A DNA stretch of 10,951 nt from Aestuariivirga sp. (GTDB lineage: Bacteria; Pseudomonadota; Alphaproteobacteria; Rhizobiales; Aestuariivirgaceae), in NCBI GenBank assembly GCA_020252385.1, contig JADCDC010000060.1:1-10951 (forward strand). Reading direction: 5' to 3'. Positions 1 to 6,173 of the stretch are shown here, piece after piece; within the stretch, counting starts at the first letter, position 1, and each line of letters starts with the position of its first letter. A model generated the notes under the pieces. The model was not told the origin of the DNA. It ran no database searches and worked only from the letters and a program-made list of their open reading frames with translations. The position numbers and the translations under genes were made by a program.

Positions 1-1312
1 AGTCCTCGAGCTTCACCAGCACGCCCGGCGTGCCCGTGAAGACCTCGGCGACATGGAAGGGCTGCGAAAGGAAGCGCTGGATCTTGCGCGCGCGCGCCAC
101 GACGAGTTTGTCTTCTTCCGACAATTCGTCCATGCCGAGAATGGCGATGATGTCCTGCAGCGACTTGTAGCTCTGCAGCACCTTCTGCACGTCGCGGGCG
201 GTCTGGTAGTGCTCTTCGCCGATCACGCGCGGGTCGAGCATGCGCGAGGTCGAGTCGAGCGGGTCGACGGCCGGGAAAATCCCGAGTTCGGCGATCTGGC
301 GCGACAGCACGGTCGTGGCGTCCAAGTGCGAGAACGAGGTGGCGGGGGCCGGGTCGGTCAAGTCGTCGGCGGGCACGTAGATGGCCTGCACCGAGGTGAT
401 CGAGCCCTTGGTCGTCGTCGTGATGCGCTCCTGCATCTGGCCCATGTCGGTGGCCAGTGTGGGCTGATAGCCCACGGCCGAGGGAATGCGGCCAAGGAGA
501 GCCGACACTTCCGAACCCGCCTGGGTGAAGCGGAAGATGTTGTCGACAAAGAACAGCACGTCCTGGCCCTGGTCGCGGAAATGCTCGGCGACCGTGAGGC
601 CGGTCAAGGCCACGCGGGCGCGCGCACCCGGCGGCTCGTTCATCTGGCCATAGACGAGGGCGGCCTTGGAACCAGCGACGGAGCCTTCCTTCGGGTTCTT
701 GTTGACGCCCGACTCCATCATCTCGTGATAGAGGTCGTTGCCTTCACGCGTGCGCTCGCCCACGCCGGCGAATACGGAATAACCACCGTGCGTCTTGGCG
801 ATGTTGTTGATGAGTTCCATGATGAGCACGGTCTTGCCGACGCCGGCGCCACCGAACAGGCCGATCTTGCCGCCCTTGGCGTAAGGCGCCAGAAGATCCA
901 CGACCTTGATGCCGGTGACGAGGATTTCGGCCGCCGTCGACTGCTCGACGAATTCGGGTGCTGCCTGGTGGATGGCGCGGCGCGACTTGGCGCCGATCGG
1001 GCCTGCTTCGTCAACCGGTTCGCCGATCACGTTCATGATTCGGCCCAGCGTCTCGTTGCCCACCGGAACGGTGATGGGAGCGCCGGTGTTGGTGACGGGC
1101 TGGCCGCGCACCAGGCCCTCGGTCGAGTCCATGGCGATGGTGCGCACGGTGTTCTCGCCCAGGTGCTGCGCAACCTCGAGGACGAGGCGGTTGCCGCCAT
1201 TGTCGGTCTCGAGCGCGTTCAGGATTTCCGGCAGGCCGCCATCGAAGGCGACGTCCACGACGGCGCCGGTGACCTGGGTGATGCGGCCGACTGCGGCCTC
1301 GCTGTTTGCCAT
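1..1312 (-). CDS. atpD: F1Fo ATP synthase subunit beta (3'-truncated by window edge)
   Basis: This is the catalytic subunit of the F1 sector, which makes ATP from ADP and Pi at the inner membrane using the proton gradient. The ATG at 1312 is preceded 8 nt upstream by the Shine-Dalgarno sequence GGAAGGA (1321-1327). The first 437 residues are present; the family is usually about 470-480 residues, so only the C-terminal tail is missing beyond base 1. Visible motifs are Walker A GGAGVGKT (about 154-161), the GERTREG segment with the catalytic Glu (about E186), the Walker B stretch ending in FFVD (about 253-256), and DELSEED (about 395-401) in the C-terminal domain. It lies 25 nt downstream of atpG, as expected for the alphaproteobacterial order atpHAGD(C); atpC should follow off the left edge. 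The frame is intact and the identification is secure. Confidence 0.98.
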   Translation of the reverse strand, partial: MANSEAAVGRITQVTGAVVDVAFDGGLPEILNALETDNGGNRLVLEVAQHLGENTVRTIAMDSTEGLVRGQPVTNTGAPITVPVGNETLGRIMNVIGEPVDEAGPIGAKSRRAIHQAAPEFVEQSTAAEILVTGIKVVDLLAPYAKGGKIGLFGGAGVGKTVLIMELINNIAKTHGGYSVFAGVGERTREGNDLYHEMMESGVNKNPKEGSVAGSKAALVYGQMNEPPGARARVALTGLTVAEHFRDQGQDVLFFVDNIFRFTQAGSEVSALLGRIPSAVGYQPTLATDMGQMQERITTTTKGSITSVQAIYVPADDLTDPAPATSFSHLDATTVLSRQIAELGIFPAVDPLDSTSRMLDPRVIGEEHYQTARDVQKVLQSYKSLQDIIAILGMDELSEEDKLVVARARKIQRFLSQPFHVAEVFTGTPGVLVKLED

Positions 1313-1337
1313 GTGTCTGATCCTTCCCGTATTCGCG

Positions 1338-2216
1338 TTAGAGTGCCTCGGCACCCGAAATGATTTCGATGAGTTCCTTGGTGATCTGCGCCTGGCGCTG
1401 GCGGTTGTACTTGATCGACAGCTTGTTGATCATGTCGCCGGCGTTGCGCGTGGCGTTGTCCATGGCGCTCATGCGGGCGCCTTGCTCGGATGCCGCGTTC
1501 TCGAGCAGGCCACGGAACACCTGCACCGCGATGTTGCGCGGCAGGAGATCGGCCAGGATCTCGCCCTCTTCCGGTTCCGCCTCATAGACGGCGCCGCCGA
1601 GATCGGCGGGCTTGCCGCCCGAGACATCCGCCGGGATGAGGCGGAGTGCCGTGGGCTTCTGCGAGATCACCGACTTGAACTCGGAGAAGAACAGGGTCGC
1701 CACGTCGAAATCGCCGTTGTGGAACATGTTGAGGACCTTGTTCGCCACGAGCTGCGCCTCGTTGAACGACATGGCCTTCACGCTGCGGAAATCGACGTGC
1801 TCCACGATGTACTTGCCGTAGACCCGCTTCAGCGCGTCATTGCCCTTCTTGCCGACGGTGAAGATCTTCACCGTCTTTCCCTGCGCGAGAAGGCGGTCGG
1901 CGTGTTCGCGCGCCATCTTGGCGATCGACGAATTAAAGCCGCCGCAGAGGCCGCGCTCGGCGGTCGCCACGATCAGCAGGTGCGTCTCGTCGAAGCCGGT
2001 GCCGGTGAGGAGTGTCGGCGCACCGGCCTTGCCCTCCATCGCGGCGGCGAGGTTGCCGATGACCGAGGACATGCGCTCCGAATAGGGGCGCGCGGCGACG
2101 GCGGCTTCCTGGGCGCGGCGGAGCTTGGCCGCGGCCACCATCTGCATCGCCTTGGTGATCTTGCGCGTGGCCTTCACCGAGGTGATGCGATTGCGTAGGT
2201 CCTTGAGACTTGGCAT
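1338..2216 (-). CDS. atpG: F1Fo ATP synthase subunit gamma
   Basis: This is the central rotary shaft of F1, which couples rotation of the Fo c-ring to conformational change in the alpha3beta3 head. At 292 residues it has the usual family length. The N-terminus (MPSLKDLRNRI, followed by ITKAMQMVAAAKLRRAQ) is the conserved coiled-coil helix. The middle contains the Rossmann-like strand with ERGLCGGFNS. The C-terminus ends in ITKELIEIISGAEAL, which matches the family signature of the C-terminal helix. The ATG at 2216 has AAGGGG at 2222-2227 as ribosome binding site. Only 12 nt separate it from the atpA stop, so the two are surely on one transcript. The frame is intact. Confidence 0.98.
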   Translation of the reverse strand: MPSLKDLRNRITSVKATRKITKAMQMVAAAKLRRAQEAAVAARPYSERMSSVIGNLAAAMEGKAGAPTLLTGTGFDETHLLIVATAERGLCGGFNSSIAKMAREHADRLLAQGKTVKIFTVGKKGNDALKRVYGKYIVEHVDFRSVKAMSFNEAQLVANKVLNMFHNGDFDVATLFFSEFKSVISQKPTALRLIPADVSGGKPADLGGAVYEAEPEEGEILADLLPRNIAVQVFRGLLENAASEQGARMSAMDNATRNAGDMINKLSIKYNRQRQAQITKELIEIISGAEAL

Positions 2217-2228
2217 CTCGGCCCCTTA

Positions 2229-3758
2229 TCAGGCGAAGGACTTGGCGAAGGCTTCGACCGCCGCCTTGAGCTTCGGCATGGTGACATCCGAGATCGCCTT
2301 CTCGGTGCGGATCGCCTCGAGGACATCGGAATGCTTGTCACGCATGAAGCGCAGGAGGCCTTCCTCGAAGGACTTGATCTTGCCCACGGGCAGCGGGTCG
2401 AGATAGCCGTTGACGCCGGCATAAATCGAAACAACCTGCTCTTCCGTCTTCATCGGCGAGAACTGCGCCTGCTTCAGGAGTTCGGTGAGGCGCGCGCCGC
2501 GGTTCAGGAGCTTCTGCGTCGAGGCGTCGAGGTCGGAGCCGAACTGCGCGAAGGCCGCCATTTCGCGGTACTGCGCCAGCTCGCCCTTGATCTTGCCTGC
2601 CACCTGCTTCATCGCCTTGGTCTGCGCGGCGGAGCCGACGCGCGACACCGAGAGGCCGACGTTCACCGCCGGGCGGATGCCCTGGTAGAAGAGGTCGGTC
2701 TCGAGGAAGATCTGGCCGTCGGTGATCGAGATGACGTTGGTGGGGATATAGGCAGAGACGTCGTTGGCCTGCGTCTCGATGACGGGAAGGGCTGTCAGCG
2801 AACCGGCGCCCTGGCTGTCATTGAGCTTCGCGGCGCGCTCCAGGAGGCGGGAGTGGAGATAGAACACGTCGCCCGGATAGGCTTCGCGGCCCGGCGGACG
2901 GCGGAGCAGCAGCGACATCTGGCGGTAGGCGACGGCCTGCTTCGAGAGGTCGTCATAGGCGATGAGGGCATGCATGCCGTTGTCGCGGAAGTATTCGCCC
3001 ATGGTGCAGCCGGCGAAGGGAGCGAGATACTGCAGCGGTGCGGGATCGGACGCCGTGGCGGCGACGATGATCGAGTATTCGAGGGCGCCGTTGTCCTCCA
3101 GCACCTTGACGAACTGCGCAACCGTCGAGCGCTTCTGGCCGCAGGCGACGTAGACGCAATACAGCTTGTCCTTCTCGGGGCCGGCGATGTGGATGGGCTT
3201 CTGGTTCAGGATGGTGTCGAGGATGATGGCGGTCTTGCCGGTCTGGCGGTCGCCGATGACGAGTTCGCGCTGGCCGCGGCCGATCGGGATCAGCGCATCG
3301 ACGGCCTTGAGGCCCGTCGACATCGGCTCATGCACCGACTTTCTCGGAATGATGCCAGGCGCCTTCACGTCCACGCGGCGGAATTCCGTGGACTTGATCG
3401 GGCCCTTGCCGTCGATCGGGTTGCCGAGCGGGTCGACGACGCGGCCGAGGAGCTCCTTGCCGACCGGCACTTCGACGATGTTGCCGGTGCGCTTGACGGT
3501 GTCGCCTTCCTTGATCTCGCGGTCGGAACCGAAGATCACGACGCCGACGTTGTCGGTCTCGAGGTTGAGGGCCATGCCCTTCAGACCGTTGGCGAACTCC
3601 ACCATCTCGCCGGCCTGAACGTTGTCGAGGCCGTAGACGCGGGCGATGCCGTCACCGACGGACAGCACCTGGCCGATTTCGGAGACCTGGGCTTCCTTGC
3701 CGAAGTCCTTGATCTGCTTCTTGAGAATTGCGGAGATTTCGGCGGCGCGAATGTCCAT
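2229..3758 (-). CDS. atpA: F1Fo ATP synthase subunit alpha
   Basis: This is the non-catalytic nucleotide-binding subunit that alternates with beta in the F1 hexamer. At 509 residues it is full length. Walker A is GDRQTGKT at 169-176. The alpha/beta family signature PAVNVGLSVS lies at 363-372 and is followed directly by Arg373, the residue that reaches into the catalytic site of beta. The N-terminal beta-barrel (about 28-95) and C-terminal helical domain are complete. The start ATG (3758) shares one base with the atpH stop (TGATG), which points to translational coupling. No frame damage is visible. Confidence 0.98.
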   Translation of the reverse strand: MDIRAAEISAILKKQIKDFGKEAQVSEIGQVLSVGDGIARVYGLDNVQAGEMVEFANGLKGMALNLETDNVGVVIFGSDREIKEGDTVKRTGNIVEVPVGKELLGRVVDPLGNPIDGKGPIKSTEFRRVDVKAPGIIPRKSVHEPMSTGLKAVDALIPIGRGQRELVIGDRQTGKTAIILDTILNQKPIHIAGPEKDKLYCVYVACGQKRSTVAQFVKVLEDNGALEYSIIVAATASDPAPLQYLAPFAGCTMGEYFRDNGMHALIAYDDLSKQAVAYRQMSLLLRRPPGREAYPGDVFYLHSRLLERAAKLNDSQGAGSLTALPVIETQANDVSAYIPTNVISITDGQIFLETDLFYQGIRPAVNVGLSVSRVGSAAQTKAMKQVAGKIKGELAQYREMAAFAQFGSDLDASTQKLLNRGARLTELLKQAQFSPMKTEEQVVSIYAGVNGYLDPLPVGKIKSFEEGLLRFMRDKHSDVLEAIRTEKAISDVTMPKLKAAVEAFAKSFA

Positions 3759-4318
3759 CAGGCGGTTCCCTTCATGGCGATCTTGAGAGACTGGAGCTTG
3801 GTCTTGAGCGAGTTGTCCATCATGCGGGAGCCCACCTTCACGATGAGGCCGCCGAGGATCGAGCTGTCGACCCGGGTTGAAAGTGCGACGTCGCGGCCGA
3901 GCGCGGACTTGAGCGCGGCCTTGAGGTCGTCGAGCTGCTGGGCCGAGAGCGGTTCGGCCGAGGTGACCTCGCCCGCGATCTCGCCCTTCGAGGTGGCGAG
4001 CAGCGTGCCATAGGCCTTGATCATGTCGGGGAGTGCCGAGAGGCGCCGGTTCCTGGCGGCGAGCTTCAGGAAATTCAGCGCCGTGCCGGAAATGCCGAGC
4101 TGGCCGGCGATGGCGGTCATCGCCGCGACCTGGTCCTCGGCGGAGAACACCGGCGAGCGGACGACGCGCTTCAGGTCATCCGACTGGTCGATGGCGGACT
4201 GGAAGCTGTTGAGCTGGCGGCCCACCTCCTCGGTGGCCTTCTCCTCGCGCGCGAGTTCGAAGAGGGCGCTGGCATAGCGGCCCGGAACTCCGGAAACTGT
4301 CTGATCTGTGGTCGCCAC
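3758..4318 (-). CDS. atpH: F1Fo ATP synthase subunit delta (OSCP homologue)
   Basis: This is the peripheral-stalk subunit that ties the F1 head to the b-subunit dimer of Fo; it is 186 residues, normal for the family. The N-terminal six-helix domain starts with the conserved GRYASALFELA. The C-terminal part carries the delta signature around DSSILGGLIVKVGSRMMD (about 153-170). The start is taken as GTG at 4318, giving MATTDQTVSGV. It is preceded by the purine-rich AAAGACGGA. An ATG slightly upstream (about 4332) is in a different frame and does not lead into this protein. It is the first gene of the F1 cluster in the window. The Fo genes are not next to it, which is the usual split arrangement in alphaproteobacteria. 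Its 3' end overlaps atpA by one base. Confidence 0.96.
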   Translation of the reverse strand: MATTDQTVSGVPGRYASALFELAREEKATEEVGRQLNSFQSAIDQSDDLKRVVRSPVFSAEDQVAAMTAIAGQLGISGTALNFLKLAARNRRLSALPDMIKAYGTLLATSKGEIAGEVTSAEPLSAQQLDDLKAALKSALGRDVALSTRVDSSILGGLIVKVGSRMMDNSLKTKLQSLKIAMKGTA

Positions 4319-4452
4319 GATCCGTCTTTCATTCGGTTTTCGCGGCCTCGCGCCCGTTCAAGGAAGGCGCCCAACCGCTTGAATTTCTGGGAGACCGGCA
4401 TGCACGAGGGCACACCCACGGGCCGGGACCCCCGCCCCGCCGCGCGCGTTGG

Positions 4453-4482
4453 CTATCACAGTGGAAAAGGACTCGCAACCAA
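4453..4482 (-). promoter_or_regulatory. Candidate promoter for the atpHAGD operon
   Basis: On the minus strand a TTGGTT hexamer (4477-4482) is followed after 18 nt by TGATAG (4453-4458). This is a modest match to the sigma-70-type -35/-10 pattern, about 135 nt upstream of the atpH GTG. The operon must have a promoter in the gap between the nuclease gene and atpH, since neither the nuclease nor the repeats look like part of it. The match is weak and other sites in this GC-rich leader (4319-4540) are possible. No other feature was found in the leader. Confidence 0.25.
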
Positions 4483-4540
4483 GATCACATGCGCGGATTG
4501 CCGCGACGTTGGGCAGGATCGGAGGAACACCCTTTCAGCC

Positions 4541-4570
4541 GTCACCCCAGCGAAAGCTGGGGTCCAGCTT
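4541..4570 (+). repeat. REP-like palindrome, copy A
   Basis: This 30-nt element has an 8-bp perfect stem, ACCCCAGC / GCTGGGGT, closed by a GAAA loop (4544-4563), with the extra tail CCAGCTT. It lies 22 nt beyond the stop codon of the GIY-YIG gene. Its exact reverse complement occurs twice more, at 4982-5011 and 5084-5113. Short palindromes of this GTCA-N-CCAGCGAAAGCTGG type are widespread intergenic repeats in alphaproteobacteria and some other proteobacteria. Confidence 0.9.
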
Positions 4571-4592
4571 TGGTGGACTTGCGCGCGGCCCA

Positions 4593-4913
4593 TCAGTCGG
4601 AAACCAGCGTGGCCAGCAAGTCAATTTCCTCATGCAGGTCCCGCCAATCGGAGTTCATCTTTTCAATCAGCTCGATCTTCCAGTCACGCTTCCATGCCTT
4701 CAGCTGCTTCTCGCGGCGAATGGCCGATTCCATCGTCTGGCGATGCTCGTACCAGATGAGGCGGTTTGCTTTGTAGATGGAAGTGAAGCCAGGCGTCGTG
4801 CCGTTCTTGTGAGAGCAAACGCGCGTCCAGAGTTCACTCGTGACGCCGATGTAGATCGTGCCCCTGTAGCGATTGGCGACCATATAGACCGCGGGCTGCT
4901 TCTCGGCGCGCAT
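4593..4913 (-). CDS. Small GIY-YIG nuclease domain protein
   Basis: This 106-residue protein is essentially a single GIY-YIG endonuclease domain of the orphan UvrC-N-like kind. Visible motifs are VYM (9-11) in place of GIY, YIG (21-23), Arg31 on the first helix, His35, the PGFT segment (41-44), WYE (54-56, Glu56), and the conserved helix AIRREKQLKAWKR (64-76) with Glu68. The conserved family C-terminus WKIELIEKMN / WRDL also follows. The usual Tyr/Tyr/Arg/Glu active-site set appears to be present. No DNA-binding or UvrC-like extra domain exists. The ATG at 4913 is the first possible start, since an in-frame TGA sits at 4923-4925; no good Shine-Dalgarno is visible. REP palindromes lie 22 nt past its stop and 28 nt before its start. 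The substrate is unknown. The family call is firm; a role on the REPs is inference. Confidence 0.9.
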   Translation of the reverse strand: MRAEKQPAVYMVANRYRGTIYIGVTSELWTRVCSHKNGTTPGFTSIYKANRLIWYEHRQTMESAIRREKQLKAWKRDWKIELIEKMNSDWRDLHEEIDLLATLVSD

Positions 4914-4926
4914 GACGTTACGTCAT
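4912..4926. promoter_or_regulatory. 15-bp palindrome over the GIY-YIG start codon
   Basis: ATGACGTTACGTCAT is a perfect inverted repeat with 7-bp arms around a single central base. It covers the first two bases of the nuclease start codon, the in-frame upstream stop, and the place where a Shine-Dalgarno should be. It does not resemble the nearby REPs. It could be a repressor site or an autoregulatory target, or the remnant of an insertion point; the sequence alone does not decide. Confidence 0.35.
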
Positions 4927-4941
4927 ACATGACTCGGCCCC

Positions 4942-5171
4942 GTTGTGCCACCGAAAGCTGGCATCGAGCTTCTTGCCAGCAAAGCTGGACCCCAGCTTTC
5001 GCTGGGGTGACGGGTCGAGGAAAGCGTCCAATCCTACATGGGCGTCATGCCAGCGAAGGCTGGCATCCAGCTTGGGGACGGCGAAGCTGGACCCCAGCTT
5101 TCGCTGGGGTGACGGGCTCGAGGGAGGCGTTCAATCCACCATGGCGTCATGCCAGCGAAGGCGGGGGTGAC
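4942..5171. repeat. Tandem array of composite REP units, period 102 bp
   Basis: The array has three units starting at 4942, 5044 and 5146. Each of the first two holds a plus-oriented REP, a 10-nt spacer, a minus-oriented REP, and then a roughly 32-nt linker with shared text (CGAGG...GCGT.CAATCC). Copy B is 4942-4971 (plus, degenerate). Copy C is 4982-5011 (minus). Copy D is 5044-5073 (plus, TGCCAGC-type stem). Copy E is 5084-5113 (minus, identical to C and the exact reverse complement of copy A). Copy F is 5146-5171 (plus, hybrid and truncated). The head-to-head pairing B/C and D/E resembles the bacterial interspersed mosaic elements built from REPs. The array sits just upstream of the nuclease gene. 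Confidence 0.88.
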
Positions 5172-5181
5172 GGCAAACCCG

Positions 5182-5212
5182 AAAAAACCCGCCGGGTCAG
5201 CCCGGCGGGTTT
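5182..5212 (-). terminator. Intrinsic terminator of the DUF1127 pair
   Basis: A perfect 12-bp stem AAACCCGCCGGG (5185-5196) / CCCGGCGGGTTT (5201-5212) encloses the 4-nt loop TCAG. Read on the minus strand the stem is followed by T residues; the run of six T complements bases 5182-5187. It begins only 7 nt after the stop codon of the downstream DUF1127 gene, so it ends that transcript. It should also stop any minus-strand transcript from entering the REP array and the nuclease gene. Confidence 0.85.
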
Positions 5213-5219
5213 GCTTGTT

Positions 5220-5393
5220 TCAGCCTCGGAAGGCCCGGACGCGGGCCACGTGGCCGAGCTGGTATCGTTTCAGCCCCATGTCGGCGAGGTCGGCGTCGGA
5301 GAGGGCTTCGGCTGCGGCCCGGATCTGCCGGTAGGCCTTGAGCTTCCGGCTGCGGGCCAGCCTGTCGAACAGGCCCCGCGGAGCGTGGGTCAC
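5220..5393 (-). CDS. DUF1127 small protein (downstream of pair)
   Basis: This 57-residue, arginine- and alanine-rich protein starts MTHAPRGLFDRLARSRKLKA and contains LSDADLADMGLKRYQL (about 31-46). That is the helix-turn-helix-like DUF1127 (YjiS-like) core with the characteristic acidic-Leu-Gly-Leu pattern. The start is GTG at 5393, which overlaps the stop of the upstream DUF1127 gene in the arrangement GTGA, so translation is probably coupled. Small arginine-rich DUF1127 proteins are common in alphaproteobacteria. Some have been linked to RNA binding and to control of phosphate and carbon metabolism, but the role of this one is unknown. It is followed by a strong terminator. Confidence 0.8.
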   Translation of the reverse strand: MTHAPRGLFDRLARSRKLKAYRQIRAAAEALSDADLADMGLKRYQLGHVARVRAFRG

Positions 5394-5542
5394 GAGCGGG
5401 CGGCCTCCCGGGCCAGGCGCGGAATGTCGACGCGCGAGATGCCGAGATCGGCGAGTTCACGGTTGGAGAGGCTCTCGAGCTCCTGGAGGGTGCGCGTGTA
5501 GCGCTTCCAGGTGGAGTAGCGGGACTTCAGGACTTCGAACAT
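5390..5542 (-). CDS. DUF1127 small protein (upstream of pair)
   Basis: This 50-residue basic protein starts MFEVLKSRYSTWKRYTRTLQ. It has the typical DUF1127 core LSNRELADLGISRVDIPRLA (about 25-44), including the LGI-x-R-x-DI motif. AAGGGGA (about 5549-5555) is a good ribosome binding site for the ATG at 5542. A second in-frame ATG lies two codons upstream (5548) but directly abuts that site, so it is less likely. The gene overlaps the following DUF1127 gene by 4 nt. The 228-bp gap to the globin on the other strand must hold both divergent promoters; no convincing -35/-10 pair was found for this one. Confidence 0.85.
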   Translation of the reverse strand: MFEVLKSRYSTWKRYTRTLQELESLSNRELADLGISRVDIPRLAREAARS

Positions 5543-5770
5543 TGTCATTCCCCTTGGATTGACGGTCTTTGGTTGCTTTTTGCATCTCCTAATCTAGGTG
5601 CGCCGCAGCAAAACGAGAACTGCAAATTATGCATGGCTCCTTTTACTGATCCAGACCAAGGGGTTAACTGCCTGTTCATCATGCTGCACTGCCGCATCGC
5701 CATGCAGAATGGATGGTCGAAGCCGCCGGTTCTGCTGCCAATTTGGGCAGAAGGGCGCTAGCATGAACAT

Positions 5771-6173
5771 ATGGCTGCATCTCCCTATGACCGGCTCGGC
5801 CGCGCTGATGGCGTACGGCAGCTGGTCGAGACCTTCTACGACATCGTCGAATCGGATCCCGAAGGCGCGCCGCTCCGCGTCCTCCATGATCAGGGAAGCG
5901 GGCTTGGCCCATGCGCGCGAGGCACAGTTCCTGTTCCTTTCAGGCTTCCTCGGCGGGCCGCAGCTCTATGTCGAGCAGTTCTACCATTCGAACGTGAAGC
6001 AGATGCACGCGCATCTGAGGATCGGGCCCCGGGAGGCAAGCGCCTGGCTCACCTGCATGGAGAAGGCCCTGCAACGCACGGCGGACGCGCATACGGCGCA
6101 GCAGTTGATGCAGAATTTCACCCGCGTCGTGCAGGTGTTGCAGAAGGAGTCGCGAAAACGGGACCTAGGCTGA
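5771..6173 (+). pseudogene. Group II truncated haemoglobin, frame broken
   Basis: The N-terminal part is encoded from the ATG at 5771 (MAASPYDRLGRADGVRQLVE, then TFYDIVESDPEGAPLRVLHD) and carries the B-helix Phe-Tyr. The rest lies in the +1 frame: AREAQFLFLSGFLGGP, LYVEQFYHSNVKQMHAHLRI, AWLTCMEKAL. The probable haem-ligand F8 His is the first His of MHAH (codon 6006-6008), and the G8 Trp of AWLTCM is conserved. Deleting one base in the GGG at 5900-5902 joins the halves as HDQGSGLAHAREAQ and restores a protein of about 133 residues, normal for trHbO-like globins that bind O2 or NO. The upstream AGAAGGG (5749-5755) is spaced better for ATG 5763 than for ATG 5771. ATG 5763 is in the frame of the C-terminal half but gives a non-globin N-terminus. 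The frame break may be real decay or a sequence error. Confidence 0.85.

Larger units (their letters stand above)
4538..5174. mobile_element. Possible REP-bracketed GIY-YIG cassette
   Basis: This 637-bp island begins with GCCGTCACCCC (4538-4548) and ends with its exact reverse complement GGGGTGACGGC (5164-5174). It contains one nuclease gene and every REP-like palindrome found in the window. The terminal inverted repeats are simply the heads of the first and last REP copies, so they do not independently prove transposition. No flanking direct repeat (target-site duplication) is visible. The island lies between the atp operon leader and the DUF1127 terminator. The call as one mobile unit is inference. 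The alternative is independent accumulation of REPs in intergenic DNA around a resident gene. Confidence 0.35.

Noticed and set aside
2331..4013. Long open plus-strand frame opposite atpA and atpH, about 560 codons
   Set aside because: It is antisense to well-conserved ATP synthase genes and reads as low-complexity D/H/R/A/V-rich sequence, typical of shadow frames in GC-rich DNA.
4541..5171. The repeated palindromes as a CRISPR array
   Set aside because: Copies alternate in orientation, spacers are of two fixed lengths and are themselves repeated, and no cas gene is present. The structure fits REP/mosaic elements.
4449..5501. Plus-strand frame of about 350 codons across the REP island and DUF1127 pair
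   Set aside because: It runs through the palindromes (giving repeats such as SWTPAFAGVTG) and antisense through three better-supported genes. It is a repeat-derived artefact.
5730..5752. Small hairpin TTCTGC/GCAGAA overlapping the globin Shine-Dalgarno
   Set aside because: A 6-bp stem with an 11-nt loop in GC-rich DNA is expected by chance, and nothing links it to a known riboswitch or thermometer.
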